Shown: piece by piece, positions 1-8,578 of the stretch
How the letters are laid out: every line of letters starts with the position of its first letter
Position numbering within the stretch: the first letter of the stretch is position 1
NCBI GenBank assembly: GCA_002426795.1
Contig: DINQ01000020.1
Span: 195,017-259,016, forward strand
DNA length: 64,000 bases
Source of the DNA: Bacteroidales bacterium UBA5536
GTDB taxonomy: Bacteria; Bacteroidota; Bacteroidia; Bacteroidales; F082
Reading direction: 5' to 3'
Notes under the pieces: generated by a model
Database searches by the model: none
Seen by the model: only the letters and a program-made list of their open reading frames with translations
What the model was told of the DNA's origin: nothing
Translations under genes and position numbers: made by a program

Positions 1-652
1 CGTTCTGTGGATTGTTTTCGAGCAGCATATTGCTGATGGCGTTGGCATCGATCTCTACGACCACCGTTCCAAAATAACGACCTTTCTGGTCAAAAATACC
101 CTTACTTCCATAAATCGCTGGTTGTGAGCTTTGTGAAATGGTAAAGTCTTGAAAAAGCACACTATCGGAGATTTGCGTCTGACGAATGATATTCCCGAAA
201 GGGAGTGCTGAAGTATTGCTGATTGTGAACTGCGTTTCATTGTCGGAAGTTACTATAAAGGATGCTGTTTTTCCTCCTTCGGCAAGCAGGTAAAAACGTG
301 TATAAAAATTGCCTGAGCTTAAATGTTTTTGTAAAAACTTCTTATATTCTGTCAGGATTAAAGCACTGTCGCCCTGAAAATTCTCTTGATTCCAGTTAAG
401 CAGTTGAGTAATTAAGTATACATCGTCGGTGTGTGCGATTAAATCCAGATCGGCTGATCTGTCCATAAAAAACCGCTCAATCCGGTATTGTTTTTCAGTT
501 CGAACAGATGACAACTGATCAAAAGTGCGTTTCATCAAGGCATCTTTTGCCCTGAAATAGGAATAACTTCCAATCACAACTACTGTTATGATATTGAGCA
601 ACAAAAAATATAAAACCAGTTTGCCTGTTATGGAGGTATTGTACAAACGCAT
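1..652 (-). CDS. Membrane sensor protein, N-terminal part (runs off the window)
   Basis: The minus-strand frame is open from an ATG at 652 to the window edge, giving about 217 residues of the N-terminus; the C-terminus lies outside. Residues about 10-29 form a transmembrane segment (LVLYFLLLNIITVVVIGSY) followed by a charged, helical stretch and a long extracytoplasmic region. That region ends in GRYFGTVVVEIDANAISNML, which resembles the end of a Cache-type sensor domain. Such a layout (one TM, periplasmic sensor) normally precedes HAMP plus histidine kinase, adenylate cyclase or PP2C output domains, but the output is not visible here. Family assignment as a Cache-like sensor is inference; a membrane-anchored sensor is well supported. 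Confidence 0.75.
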   Translation of the reverse strand, partial: MRLYNTSITGKLVLYFLLLNIITVVVIGSYSYFRAKDALMKRTFDQLSSVRTEKQYRIERFFMDRSADLDLIAHTDDVYLITQLLNWNQENFQGDSALILTEYKKFLQKHLSSGNFYTRFYLLAEGGKTASFIVTSDNETQFTISNTSALPFGNIIRQTQISDSVLFQDFTISQSSQPAIYGSKGIFDQKGRYFGTVVVEIDANAISNMLLENNPQN

Positions 653-736
653 AAGCTTCAATTCATTCAACCAGCCTGATTGAATGATCAAAAATGCGAT
701 AATTATTTGAACCAGAAAAGGACTATTCCGGAAACC

Positions 737-3559
737 TTAATACAGGGCTGAAATATTGATGCCAAACAGGAATTCCGGAACCCATTCGTTTTTATCGAAT
801 GCGCGCGTGATTCGACCGCCAATCATAATTGGCGCAGGCAGATTAAAAAAGTGCCAATCGGTATAGATTTCAAGTCCAGAGCTTGTTAGCTGATTCGAAG
901 TATGCGTGCCGCTGCCCTTTAACCAGTCGGCAAAAAACGAACCCCTGATGCGTTGCAGAAAAAAGAACCCTGGTAAACTCATATCGGGGTAATAAATCGG
1001 AAAAGCATAATCGATCTTGGCTACGGTGGTTTTGTTGTAGAAAAGATCAGTATAGCCACGCGGAAAAGCGATCAAGCTTCCAAAGCTATAATAACCAGCC
1101 GTTTGCTGCTGATAGGAAATCGACAACCTGATGCCATGATGCCGTAGTAAGCCCGGGAAATAGCTTGTTGCACCGGCAAAAAGTTGTTCAGAAACTTCAT
1201 TGTCAAATGGGCTATGCCTGAACAAAAACTGAAAATTTTGACCAAACTTCGGGTATAAATCTCTTTTTGAAAGTCTTAATTGCCGGTAAGCATATAACTC
1301 ATAGCTGAAGGCGGTTGTCTGGCGTTGCCTGAAGCTCAAGCCCACATCGGGATCCATCTCGCGGATTAGCTGCCGCACCGAAACCCCTGGTCTGATTCCC
1401 CTCAGCCATTTGTCGCGGGTAAAATTGAGTGGGACATATGCGGCTGCATACCACTCGGTTTCGTTCCATTTTAGATGATAAAGTTGGTTGTCGACAACGG
1501 CATCGTTTCTGCGTAAGCCGCTGCTAATGCCCGTTTCGATGATCGGGTAAAGACCACGGTATTGAATGCTGGCGGTTGTTTTGCCGGTTTGCTCATTCAT
1601 GTCGAATACGTATCCCAGGGTTGCTACCATGGTGCTCAAACTATTCTGCGAAAACAGACTAAACCCGGGTTTCAGATTGACATTGTCGGCATCTATAAAA
1701 ACAGGAGACCAACTGTGCAGATTGAACAAATGGGCAGCTTTTCGGTAGCGTTTTTCCTGGAAGGTAAGCTCGGTATTATTTTTTATCGTGTCAACCAAAA
1801 CCAGACGCATCATACCCAGACTATCTGCCAATGGAAAAAATCCTGGAGATTTCAAATCGACAAGTTTTTGTTTTTCGGCCTGATCAATCCCTTTGGCAAG
1901 GCGATAACCATTAGCTGTATAGTCCGAAAAAATCAACTCGCCTTGGTGTCTATCCAAAATAGCATCGGTTGCTCCGAAACGAGATGTGACAAGCTGACGC
2001 ATTGAACCAGTTTTCAGATCAACCTGATAGATTTGGTTCACTTCAGAAAAAGAGGCGTTTACAATGGCATTTTCAGCAGTAACATCTGAAAGCTGAATGT
2101 TGATAAAACTAAATGGGGTTAGTTGGTTCCATTGACCGTTTTGCCGGTTATAGGAGAAGATAGACTTGCCTTCGTCACCGGTTGCCACTACATAAATCAA
2201 TTGTCCGTTGGGATGCCATTTTGGTGTGGCAAGAAAATAATTTTCATGCTGTGTTTTTTGAAGCAGTTCACCTGAAGATACATCTAAAATAACCAGACTG
2301 GAAATGCCATCCGTTCCTTGTTCAATTGCGGCAAGCTCTTGGTTATCAGCTGCTATAGCTGGTGCAAAGAATTTGCTTTTAATGGTCAACTGTTTTATTT
2401 TACCTGTTCTCACATCTGCCAGTTTAATCACGGAGTATGATTGATTGGTCCATCTGAGACCGGGAATGAGTTCTGACCAGGCAACCAAACTGTCTGTTGC
2501 AGATAGTGAAGTTTGCATCACGGCTCCGGGCGTGATCCAATTTTCTGTTTCACCCTGCTTTATTTTCACGATTCGGGGGATATCATTGATCGCCGACCGA
2601 ATGGCAATGATACTGCCATCAGACAAAACTTGTGGAAAGCGGTAGCTCGTGTATGCATCAGTCGTCGGACTTAGAATCTCCAAAGTCGTTGCTTCTTGCT
2701 GTAGATCAGCAGCTGACCATTTTTCGTAAAGACTGTAGACTGTTTCCTGATAAAGCTTGTTTTTTCCCATACCTGTTTGCTGTCTGATGCCGAAGCTAAA
2801 AGGTGCCAGCAAATAAGGTTTCGAGGCTGTTTGTCGCAAGGCATTTTCCCACAAGGCAGGACCGTATTTCAGCTTGTTGTGGGCAACCATGTAATAACCA
2901 AGTTCGTAAATGTCAGGGGTATAGTCACGGTAAGAACCAAAATACGCTTTTTCGAGCGAATAGTAGCCTTTCTGTATCAATTGGGCATGAAGTCCAGCCA
3001 GAAAAAGCCCATCGCGCCCCCTGCCACTCAAGCTCAGACTGGTTTCATTTGTCACGGCATCACCTTCCATAAACCACAGTGGGACGAAAGCACCCAGTAA
3101 ACCAGCTGTGATTTGTTGTCCAAACCCATAGGCCAGCAATTTCCCCAAGCCCTGGTTTAACCGGTTGATCTGAGAAACATGACGAAGCTCATGAACTGCA
3201 AGTTGTTTCAACCAGGGTTGAGCATAACCATCTTGTGGTGGCGTAGTATAAAAATCGGCTCGCCTTGGCGCCCAGGCAACCAATGCATTTGAAATCACGG
3301 CATGGCTGTGCAGGATAAGATCGGTTCGTATTGGTTTTGAAGAAAGATCAAAATTGCTGGCCTGATAAACCGTATCGAGTAGCTTTGCCAGTTTTTCAGC
3401 CTGCGACCTGTTGCTTTGTGGGTAAATAACACGGAAATAGATGGTTTGAAGCTGGTTCCATTTTACGGTAGCGGGATCTTCTCCGGTAAGATAATATTGC
3501 GCCTGAAGGCTGGTGAGCGCCATCCAGAAAAAACTAACTGACAGAATGAAATGCTTCAT
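737..3559 (-). CDS. Secreted HExxH metalloprotease-like protein with beta-propeller and C-terminal outer-membrane-barrel-like region
   Basis: I choose the ATG at 3559 (940 aa) because it opens a clear signal peptide (MKHFILSVSFFWMALTSLQAQ); an ATG 16 codons upstream would bury it. Residues 123-127 are HELRH, followed about 40 residues later by WFMEGDA, the spacing of the HExxH...E zinc ligands of gluzincin (peptidase M1/MA-like) proteases. Residues about 290-620 hold WD40/TolB-like propeller blades (for example LVILDVSSGELLQKT, WHPNGQLIYVVA). The last 300 residues are rich in alternating aromatic/polar strands and end in an aromatic residue, like an outer-membrane barrel. The protein is probably anchored in the outer membrane with the protease domain in the periplasm or outside. 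Substrate unknown. The neighbouring pseudouridine synthase gene lies 53 bp upstream. Confidence 0.8.
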   Translation of the reverse strand: MKHFILSVSFFWMALTSLQAQYYLTGEDPATVKWNQLQTIYFRVIYPQSNRSQAEKLAKLLDTVYQASNFDLSSKPIRTDLILHSHAVISNALVAWAPRRADFYTTPPQDGYAQPWLKQLAVHELRHVSQINRLNQGLGKLLAYGFGQQITAGLLGAFVPLWFMEGDAVTNETSLSLSGRGRDGLFLAGLHAQLIQKGYYSLEKAYFGSYRDYTPDIYELGYYMVAHNKLKYGPALWENALRQTASKPYLLAPFSFGIRQQTGMGKNKLYQETVYSLYEKWSAADLQQEATTLEILSPTTDAYTSYRFPQVLSDGSIIAIRSAINDIPRIVKIKQGETENWITPGAVMQTSLSATDSLVAWSELIPGLRWTNQSYSVIKLADVRTGKIKQLTIKSKFFAPAIAADNQELAAIEQGTDGISSLVILDVSSGELLQKTQHENYFLATPKWHPNGQLIYVVATGDEGKSIFSYNRQNGQWNQLTPFSFINIQLSDVTAENAIVNASFSEVNQIYQVDLKTGSMRQLVTSRFGATDAILDRHQGELIFSDYTANGYRLAKGIDQAEKQKLVDLKSPGFFPLADSLGMMRLVLVDTIKNNTELTFQEKRYRKAAHLFNLHSWSPVFIDADNVNLKPGFSLFSQNSLSTMVATLGYVFDMNEQTGKTTASIQYRGLYPIIETGISSGLRRNDAVVDNQLYHLKWNETEWYAAAYVPLNFTRDKWLRGIRPGVSVRQLIREMDPDVGLSFRQRQTTAFSYELYAYRQLRLSKRDLYPKFGQNFQFLFRHSPFDNEVSEQLFAGATSYFPGLLRHHGIRLSISYQQQTAGYYSFGSLIAFPRGYTDLFYNKTTVAKIDYAFPIYYPDMSLPGFFFLQRIRGSFFADWLKGSGTHTSNQLTSSGLEIYTDWHFFNLPAPIMIGGRITRAFDKNEWVPEFLFGINISALY

Positions 3560-3612
3560 GATAGTCTTTTGTTTCGTGATGCAACGGAAAGTTGCATTTG
3601 GATTCAATAAAG

Positions 3613-4332
3613 TTAATCAATAAACAAATTCCACGGTAAAATGTCAGCGGGCTGAGCGATAATTTCTATTTTTCCCTTTTTTACAGGATGCTCGAAGGTA
3701 ATCCTGAAAGCATGTAAACTGATTGATCCATCTGGATTTGAGCGGTCGCTTCCATATTTAAGATCGCCTTTGATCGGACACCCCATCGCTGCAAGCTGAA
3801 CCCTGATTTGGTGGTGCCTACCTGTGTGCAGATCGACAAGCAGCAGGAAAAACCGTTCGGAACGTTTCAACAATTGATAATCCAGACGGGCTTCTTTGGC
3901 TCCTTTGTGTGAGGCCGCAACGACAAAGGATTTGTTTTGACGCTCGTTTTTGACCATAAAATGTGTCAGAGAATCAGCTTCAAGCGGAGGTGGATTTTTT
4001 ACCACAGCGAGGTATTGTTTTTCAAAATCCCGGTTTTTAACCAATACTGTCATGCGCGATAAAGCCTTGCTGGTTTTGGCAAAAATGATCGCGCCACTGA
4101 CAGGCCTGTCGATCCTGTGCACCAAACCAACAAAGACCTCGCCAGGCTTGTTGTATTTCCGTTTGATGTAGTCTTTTACCAGGTCGACCAAACTGGCATC
4201 ACCAGTTTTATCTCCCTGTGCCAGCTCGCCAGCCAGTTTGTTCACCACCAATAAATGGTTGTCTTCGTAAAGAATACGCTCATCGATGGCCTGAGCCATT
4301 CTGACAGGTTTGATATGAAAAACTTGTGACAA
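3613..4332 (-). CDS. RluA-family RNA pseudouridine synthase
   Basis: A 239-aa protein that converts uridine to pseudouridine in rRNA or tRNA. The catalytic motif HRIDRPVSG (Asp75) is intact, as are the NKLAG segment after the N-terminal strand and the RHHQIRVQLAAMGCPIKGD region that contacts RNA. There is no S4 domain, so it is the short RluA/TruC-like subtype common in Bacteroidota; target site cannot be told from sequence. The start is ambiguous: ATG 4332 gives 11 extra residues compared with an internal Met at 4299, which fits the family better. It starts 3 bp after the panB stop, so it is very probably co-transcribed with panB. Confidence 0.9.
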   Translation of the reverse strand: MSQVFHIKPVRMAQAIDERILYEDNHLLVVNKLAGELAQGDKTGDASLVDLVKDYIKRKYNKPGEVFVGLVHRIDRPVSGAIIFAKTSKALSRMTVLVKNRDFEKQYLAVVKNPPPLEADSLTHFMVKNERQNKSFVVAASHKGAKEARLDYQLLKRSERFFLLLVDLHTGRHHQIRVQLAAMGCPIKGDLKYGSDRSNPDGSISLHAFRITFEHPVKKGKIEIIAQPADILPWNLFID

Positions 4333-4335
4333 TGG

Positions 4336-5151
4336 CTAATATTGTTCGCGCTCATTGGGGAAACTCACCGATTTTACATCATGAATATATGCAAAAACCG
4401 AATTTTTTATTTCTTCGTGCAGATTGTGGTAGCGCCTGAGAAAACGCGGCGAAAAGTCCTGATTTATCCCCAGCATATCGTGCAATACGAGTACCTGGCC
4501 ATCGACACCGCTACCGGCACCAATGCCTATAGTGGGGATGCGCACCGACTCAGTTACTTTGGCAGCCAGTTCAGCAGGAATTTTTTCCAAAACGATCCCG
4601 AAACAACCAGCTTTTTCCAGAATCTTGGCATCTCGCTCAAGTTTTTCGGCTTCTCTCTCTTCGCGGGCCCTGACCACATAGGTGCCAAACTTATTGATGC
4701 TCTGAGGTGTAAGTCCTAAATGTCCAAGCACAGGAATACCAGCACTCAGGATCCTGTCGACGGATTCAACGATTTCTTCTCCACCTTCAAGTTTTACGGC
4801 ATTGGCTCCTGATTCCTTCATGATACGAATGGCAGAACTAAGGGCCTCTTTGGAATTTCCCTGGTAAGTTCCAAAAGGCATGTCGACAACGACCAACGAG
4901 CGGTTTACAGCACGCATGACTGAACTGGCGTGGTAAATCATCTCGTTAAGGGTAATAGGGAGGGTAGTTTTGTGACCAGCCATCACATTGGATGCGCTAT
5001 CTCCTACCAAGATAACATCAATACCGGCTTCGTCAATGATTCGTGCCATCGAGAAATCATAGGCAGTTAACATGGCGATTTTTTCTCCCTTTAGCTTCAT
5101 TTCCTGAAGCACATGCGTGGTAATTTTGGGAATATCTTTCGAAGAAAACAT
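4336..5151 (-). CDS. panB: 3-methyl-2-oxobutanoate hydroxymethyltransferase
   Basis: PanB transfers a hydroxymethyl group from 5,10-methylene-THF to 2-oxoisovalerate, making ketopantoate, the first committed step of pantothenate/CoA synthesis, in the cytoplasm. The family signatures are all present: AMLTAYDFSMARIIDEAGID, LVGDSASNVMAGH (metal and substrate binding), HLGLTPQSINKFGTY, IGIGAGSGVDGQVLVLHDM. Length (271 aa) is normal. I start at Met 5151 (MFSSKDIP), not at the in-frame ATG 5181, because a -7 promoter element at 5179-5186 would place transcription start at about 5172, inside the longer version. No panC or panD is adjacent; the downstream gene is a pseudouridine synthase. Confidence 0.95.
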   Translation of the reverse strand: MFSSKDIPKITTHVLQEMKLKGEKIAMLTAYDFSMARIIDEAGIDVILVGDSASNVMAGHKTTLPITLNEMIYHASSVMRAVNRSLVVVDMPFGTYQGNSKEALSSAIRIMKESGANAVKLEGGEEIVESVDRILSAGIPVLGHLGLTPQSINKFGTYVVRAREEREAEKLERDAKILEKAGCFGIVLEKIPAELAAKVTESVRIPTIGIGAGSGVDGQVLVLHDMLGINQDFSPRFLRRYHNLHEEIKNSVFAYIHDVKSVSFPNEREQY

Positions 5152-5178
5152 CTTGACAGATTTTTTGTTATAGAGCGG

Positions 5179-5186
5179 CAAAGGTA
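5179..5186 (-). promoter_or_regulatory. Bacteroidota -7 promoter element for panB
   Basis: The minus strand reads TACCTTTG, a perfect match to TAnnTTTG. It lies 28 bp before the chosen panB start. No good -33 TTTG is visible at the usual spacing, so this is a one-box call. It supports the shorter panB start. Confidence 0.5.
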
Positions 5187-5268
5187 CGATATTTTGAAGC
5201 GGATTGTAAATAAGGAGGTCAACAAAGACCGTTAACTGATTTGGCTGCCTCTTTCGTGAAATATATTG

Positions 5269-5276
5269 TACTTTTG
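5269..5276 (+). promoter_or_regulatory. Bacteroidota -7 promoter element for the 5294 lipoprotein
   Basis: TACTTTTG matches TAnnTTTG and lies 17 bp before the ATG at 5294, giving a very short leader. A TTTG at 5240-5243 is a possible -33 box, but the 25-bp spacer is longer than usual. Confidence 0.4.
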
Positions 5277-5293
5277 GACGTTATTTTTGAATT

Positions 5294-6274
5294 ATGATGA
5301 AAAACTTACAGATATTTTTTAGTGCTGTTTTACTGTCTGTCATGGGACTTAGCTGTTCAACAGATGTGGATTTATATGCTGACTACAAGGATATTACAGT
5401 AGTATATGGATTGCTTGATAATGCTGCAGATACCACTTTTATCAAGATTACAAAAGCATTTTTAGGCCCCGGAAACGCATTGGTAATAGCGCAGAATCCT
5501 GATTCGAGCAATTATTCCGAAAAACTGAATGTGAAACTGAAAGGTAAAAAAGGGAATGTCATGTTGCCTGAAATCACCCTTGACACCATCACCATACACA
5601 ACAAACTGGCTGGCGACTCGGTTTTCTATTTTCCCTCACAGTTATTATATTACACAACTTCATCACTTGATCCACTGGCCACTTATGAACTTGCGATCGA
5701 CCGTGGAGACAAGCAAGTTACAGCTACGACAAGTATGGTGGAGCCTTTTTCCGTAACTTATCCCACAAACAGAATCAGTTTTAGCGCAACCGTGCCAACA
5801 CAACTAAGGTGGGGTTCGGCAAAAAATGGAAAACGATATGAGGTCAACCTGGTTTTCCACTACCGTGAGCTTGCTCCAGGTAGTCAGGACACGCTGAATA
5901 AAACAATGAATTGGTACTTAGGCACGCGCAAATCTGCTACATTAGACGGAGGGGAGCAGCTTGATGTGAGCTACCTTGGAGAGGAGTTTTATAACAGGCT
6001 TGGCCAGGAACTGGAAGATATTCTGAATGTAAAGCGCTGGGCAGGTGAAGTCGATGTCGTTGTTTCGGCAGGCGGAGATCAACTCAGTACCTTTATTGAT
6101 GTAAATGCACCCAGTAATAGCATTGTACAGGAATTGCCAGAATACACTAATGTTGAAAATGGCTACGGAATTTTCTCTTCACGCAGGAATGCCATCAAAA
6201 CTTACCGGCTTGCGGTACAAAGCGAAACGAAGCTCGTAGAAAACTACAATTGGGGCTTTATTATCAATCGATAA
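5294..6274 (+). CDS. Surface/periplasmic lipoprotein of unknown function (DUF4249-like)
   Basis: A 326-aa lipoprotein: signal peptide with Cys21 in SVMGLSCSTD, then an all-beta protein. The start VVYGLLDNAADTTFIKITKAFLG is characteristic of a Bacteroidota family of extracytoplasmic lipoproteins that resemble DUF4249 (immunoglobulin-like domain after the lipobox). No catalytic motif is visible. It stands alone: panB runs divergently on the left, and dnaK has its own leader on the right. Two Met codons (5294, 5297) are possible starts. Lipoprotein status is fairly certain; the family name is tentative. Confidence 0.75.
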   Translation: MMKNLQIFFSAVLLSVMGLSCSTDVDLYADYKDITVVYGLLDNAADTTFIKITKAFLGPGNALVIAQNPDSSNYSEKLNVKLKGKKGNVMLPEITLDTITIHNKLAGDSVFYFPSQLLYYTTSSLDPLATYELAIDRGDKQVTATTSMVEPFSVTYPTNRISFSATVPTQLRWGSAKNGKRYEVNLVFHYRELAPGSQDTLNKTMNWYLGTRKSATLDGGEQLDVSYLGEEFYNRLGQELEDILNVKRWAGEVDVVVSAGGDQLSTFIDVNAPSNSIVQELPEYTNVENGYGIFSSRRNAIKTYRLAVQSETKLVENYNWGFIINR

Positions 6275-6503
6275 GCCATTTCCATTCTTTTTCTGCCTTT
6301 TTGTCACTTTCTGGATTTCGGGAAATGTTGCTGTTTTATTTTACTTAAAACTTTCAATAACAGTAAAATACATAAAATAATTAAGAAATTACGCATATTT
6401 TTTCCAAAAGAATCTTCTTGATTTTCATTTGACTTTCCTTTTGGCATAATGATTGACAAATTCAATGTCAGTAAATCATTTTGAAATTTTTGACCTATAA
6501 TAA

Positions 6504-6509
6504 AGGAGG
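6504..6509 (+). promoter_or_regulatory. Strong ribosome binding site of dnaK
   Basis: AGGAGG seven bases before ATG 6517. Strong Shine-Dalgarno sites are unusual in Bacteroidota, so this fits a highly expressed chaperone. It also fixes the start, excluding an in-frame TTG at 6481. Confidence 0.75.
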
Positions 6510-6516
6510 AAAAGTA

Positions 6517-8436
6517 ATGGGAAAAATAATTGGTATCGACTTAGGAACGACCAACTCTTGCGTCGCCGTCATGGAAGGCAATGAGCCTGTTGTAATCCCC
6601 AACAGCGAAGGTCGTCGTACTACACCATCAATTGTTGGCTTTGCCGATAATGGTGAAAGAAAAGTTGGAGATCCTGCAAAACGTCAGGCCATCACTAATC
6701 CAACAAAAACGATCTCTTCAATCAAGCGATTCATGGGTGAAACCTACGACCGTGTAACAAAAGAAGCCGAGAGGGTTCCATACAAGGTTGTGAAAGGACA
6801 AAACAATACCCCACGTGTTGAGATTGATGACAGAATGTATACACCTCAGGAAATTTCTGCCATGGTGTTGCAAAAAATGAAAAAAACCGCCGAAGACTAC
6901 CTTGGACAAACTGTAACAGAAGCAGTAATTACTGTTCCTGCTTACTTTAGCGATTCACAACGTCAGGCTACAAAAGAAGCTGGTGAAATTGCCGGTCTGA
7001 AGGTAAAACGTATCATCAACGAACCCACAGCAGCTGCCTTGGCTTATGGTTTGGATAAGAAAATGAATGACATTAAAGTGGCTGTGTTTGACCTTGGAGG
7101 TGGAACTTTTGATATTTCTATTCTTGAACTTGGTGAAGGCGTTTTTGAAGTAAAATCAACAAACGGTAATACGCATCTTGGAGGTGATGATTTTGACCAG
7201 GCTGTGATCAACTGGCTGGCCGAAGAGTTTAAAAACGACGAAGGACTTGATCTTCGCAAAGATCCAATGGCGCTGCAGCGTTTGAAAGAAGCTGCTGAAA
7301 AAGCAAAAATTGAACTCTCCAGTTCAACAGAAACAGAAATCAATCTGCCTTATATCATGCCGGTTGACGGTGTGCCGAAGCACCTTGTGCGCAAACTTAC
7401 ACGTTCGAAATTTGAACAACTCACTGATACACTCATCAGAGCTACTATCGAACCATGTCGTCAGGCTTTGAAAGATGCCGGAATGACAGCCAATGATGTG
7501 GATGAAGTAATCCTTGTTGGAGGTTCAACACGTATTCCTGCCATCCAGGCCATCGTGAAAGAGTTCTTTGGAAAAGAACCTTCAAAAGGCGTAAACCCTG
7601 ACGAAGTAGTTGCTGTTGGTGCTGCTATTCAGGGCGGTGTGCTGACAGGCGAAGTTAAAGACGTTTTGTTACTTGATGTAACACCTCTGTCACTCGGAAT
7701 TGAAACGCTTGGCGGCGTGATGACAAAGCTGATTGAATCGAACACCACTATCCCGACAAAGAAATCGGAAGTGTTCTCAACTGCTTCAGACAATCAGCCT
7801 TCAGTTGAAATTCATGTATTGCAGGGCGAACGTCCGATGGCTGCTCAAAACAAGAGTATTGGCCGTTTCCACCTGAATGACATTCCGCCAGCTCCTCGCG
7901 GTGTGCCTCAGATTGAAGTTACTTTCGACATCGACTCGAATGGTATCTTACATGTTTCGGCCAAAGATAAAGCTACCGGAAAAACGCAAAGTATCCGCAT
8001 CGAAGCTTCTTCTGGATTGTCTGATGCAGAAATCCAGCGCATGAAGGATGAAGCTGCTGCAAATGCTGAAAATGACCGCAAAGAGCGCGAAAAAATTGAC
8101 AAGCTCAATAGTGCTGATGCTTTGATTTTCCAGACAGAAAAGCAGCTGAAAGAATATGGCGATAAAGTGCCTGCTGACAAAAAAGCTGAAATTGAAGGCG
8201 CTCTTGAGCAACTTCGTAATGCACATAAAAGCCAGGATCTTACAGCCATTGATGCTGCCATGGAAAAACTCAACGGTATCTGGCAATCAGCCAGCGAAGA
8301 GATGTACAAAAACACGCAGCAGTCGCAGGCCAGCGGAAATCCTTCGGCTGAGCAACCCCACACCGAACAGCAAAAGGGTGGCGGCGACGATGAGGTGACA
8401 GATGTTGACTTTGAAGAGGTTGACGATAAGAAATAA
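6517..8436 (+). CDS. dnaK: Molecular chaperone DnaK (Hsp70)
   Basis: 639 aa, full-length Hsp70. The ATPase domain (about 1-380) has the phosphate-1 loop IGIDLGTTNSCVAVMEG, the NEPTAAALAYG adenosine-binding segment and the FDLGGGTFDIS phosphate-2 loop. The conserved linker VLLLDVTPLSLGIETLGG is followed by the substrate-binding domain and an acidic tail ending EVTDVDFEEVDDKK. It binds exposed hydrophobic peptides in an ATP cycle driven by DnaJ and GrpE. Neither grpE nor dnaJ is adjacent, as is common in this phylum. No CIRCE inverted repeat is visible in the 240-bp leader, so HrcA control is not supported by the sequence. A strong terminator follows 18 bp after the stop, so it is a single-gene unit. 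Confidence 0.98.
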   Translation: MGKIIGIDLGTTNSCVAVMEGNEPVVIPNSEGRRTTPSIVGFADNGERKVGDPAKRQAITNPTKTISSIKRFMGETYDRVTKEAERVPYKVVKGQNNTPRVEIDDRMYTPQEISAMVLQKMKKTAEDYLGQTVTEAVITVPAYFSDSQRQATKEAGEIAGLKVKRIINEPTAAALAYGLDKKMNDIKVAVFDLGGGTFDISILELGEGVFEVKSTNGNTHLGGDDFDQAVINWLAEEFKNDEGLDLRKDPMALQRLKEAAEKAKIELSSSTETEINLPYIMPVDGVPKHLVRKLTRSKFEQLTDTLIRATIEPCRQALKDAGMTANDVDEVILVGGSTRIPAIQAIVKEFFGKEPSKGVNPDEVVAVGAAIQGGVLTGEVKDVLLLDVTPLSLGIETLGGVMTKLIESNTTIPTKKSEVFSTASDNQPSVEIHVLQGERPMAAQNKSIGRFHLNDIPPAPRGVPQIEVTFDIDSNGILHVSAKDKATGKTQSIRIEASSGLSDAEIQRMKDEAAANAENDRKEREKIDKLNSADALIFQTEKQLKEYGDKVPADKKAEIEGALEQLRNAHKSQDLTAIDAAMEKLNGIWQSASEEMYKNTQQSQASGNPSAEQPHTEQQKGGGDDEVTDVDFEEVDDKK

Positions 8437-8454
8437 TCCACTCCCTCAACATAT

Positions 8455-8490
8455 AAAGGGATTAGCCTTCATGAGGTTAATCCCTTTTTT
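8455..8490 (+). terminator. Rho-independent terminator of dnaK
   Basis: A ten-base perfect stem AAAGGGATTA / TAATCCCTTT with an inner CCT/AGG extension, followed by a T run. It sits 18 bp after the dnaK stop. Confidence 0.85.
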
Positions 8491-8504
8491 AATGCCAAAT
8501 TAAT

Positions 8505-8534
8505 CTTGTTGTGGGCGAAAATGATTTACCTTTA
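8505..8534 (+). promoter_or_regulatory. Probable promoter of the 8579 T9SS protein
   Basis: CTTG (8505-8508) and TACCTTTA (8527-8534) are separated by 18 bp. This is close to the Bacteroidota TTTG / TAnnTTTG arrangement, with one mismatch in each box. It lies between the dnaK terminator and the next start. Confidence 0.4.
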
Positions 8535-8578
8535 CAGCCCAAAATTATAATGGAATTATCACTCTAAAAATTAATATT

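Noticed and set aside
6277..6516. CIRCE (HrcA) operator upstream of dnaK
   Set aside because: No TTAGCACTC-N9-GAGTGCTAA-like inverted repeat is present in the leader.
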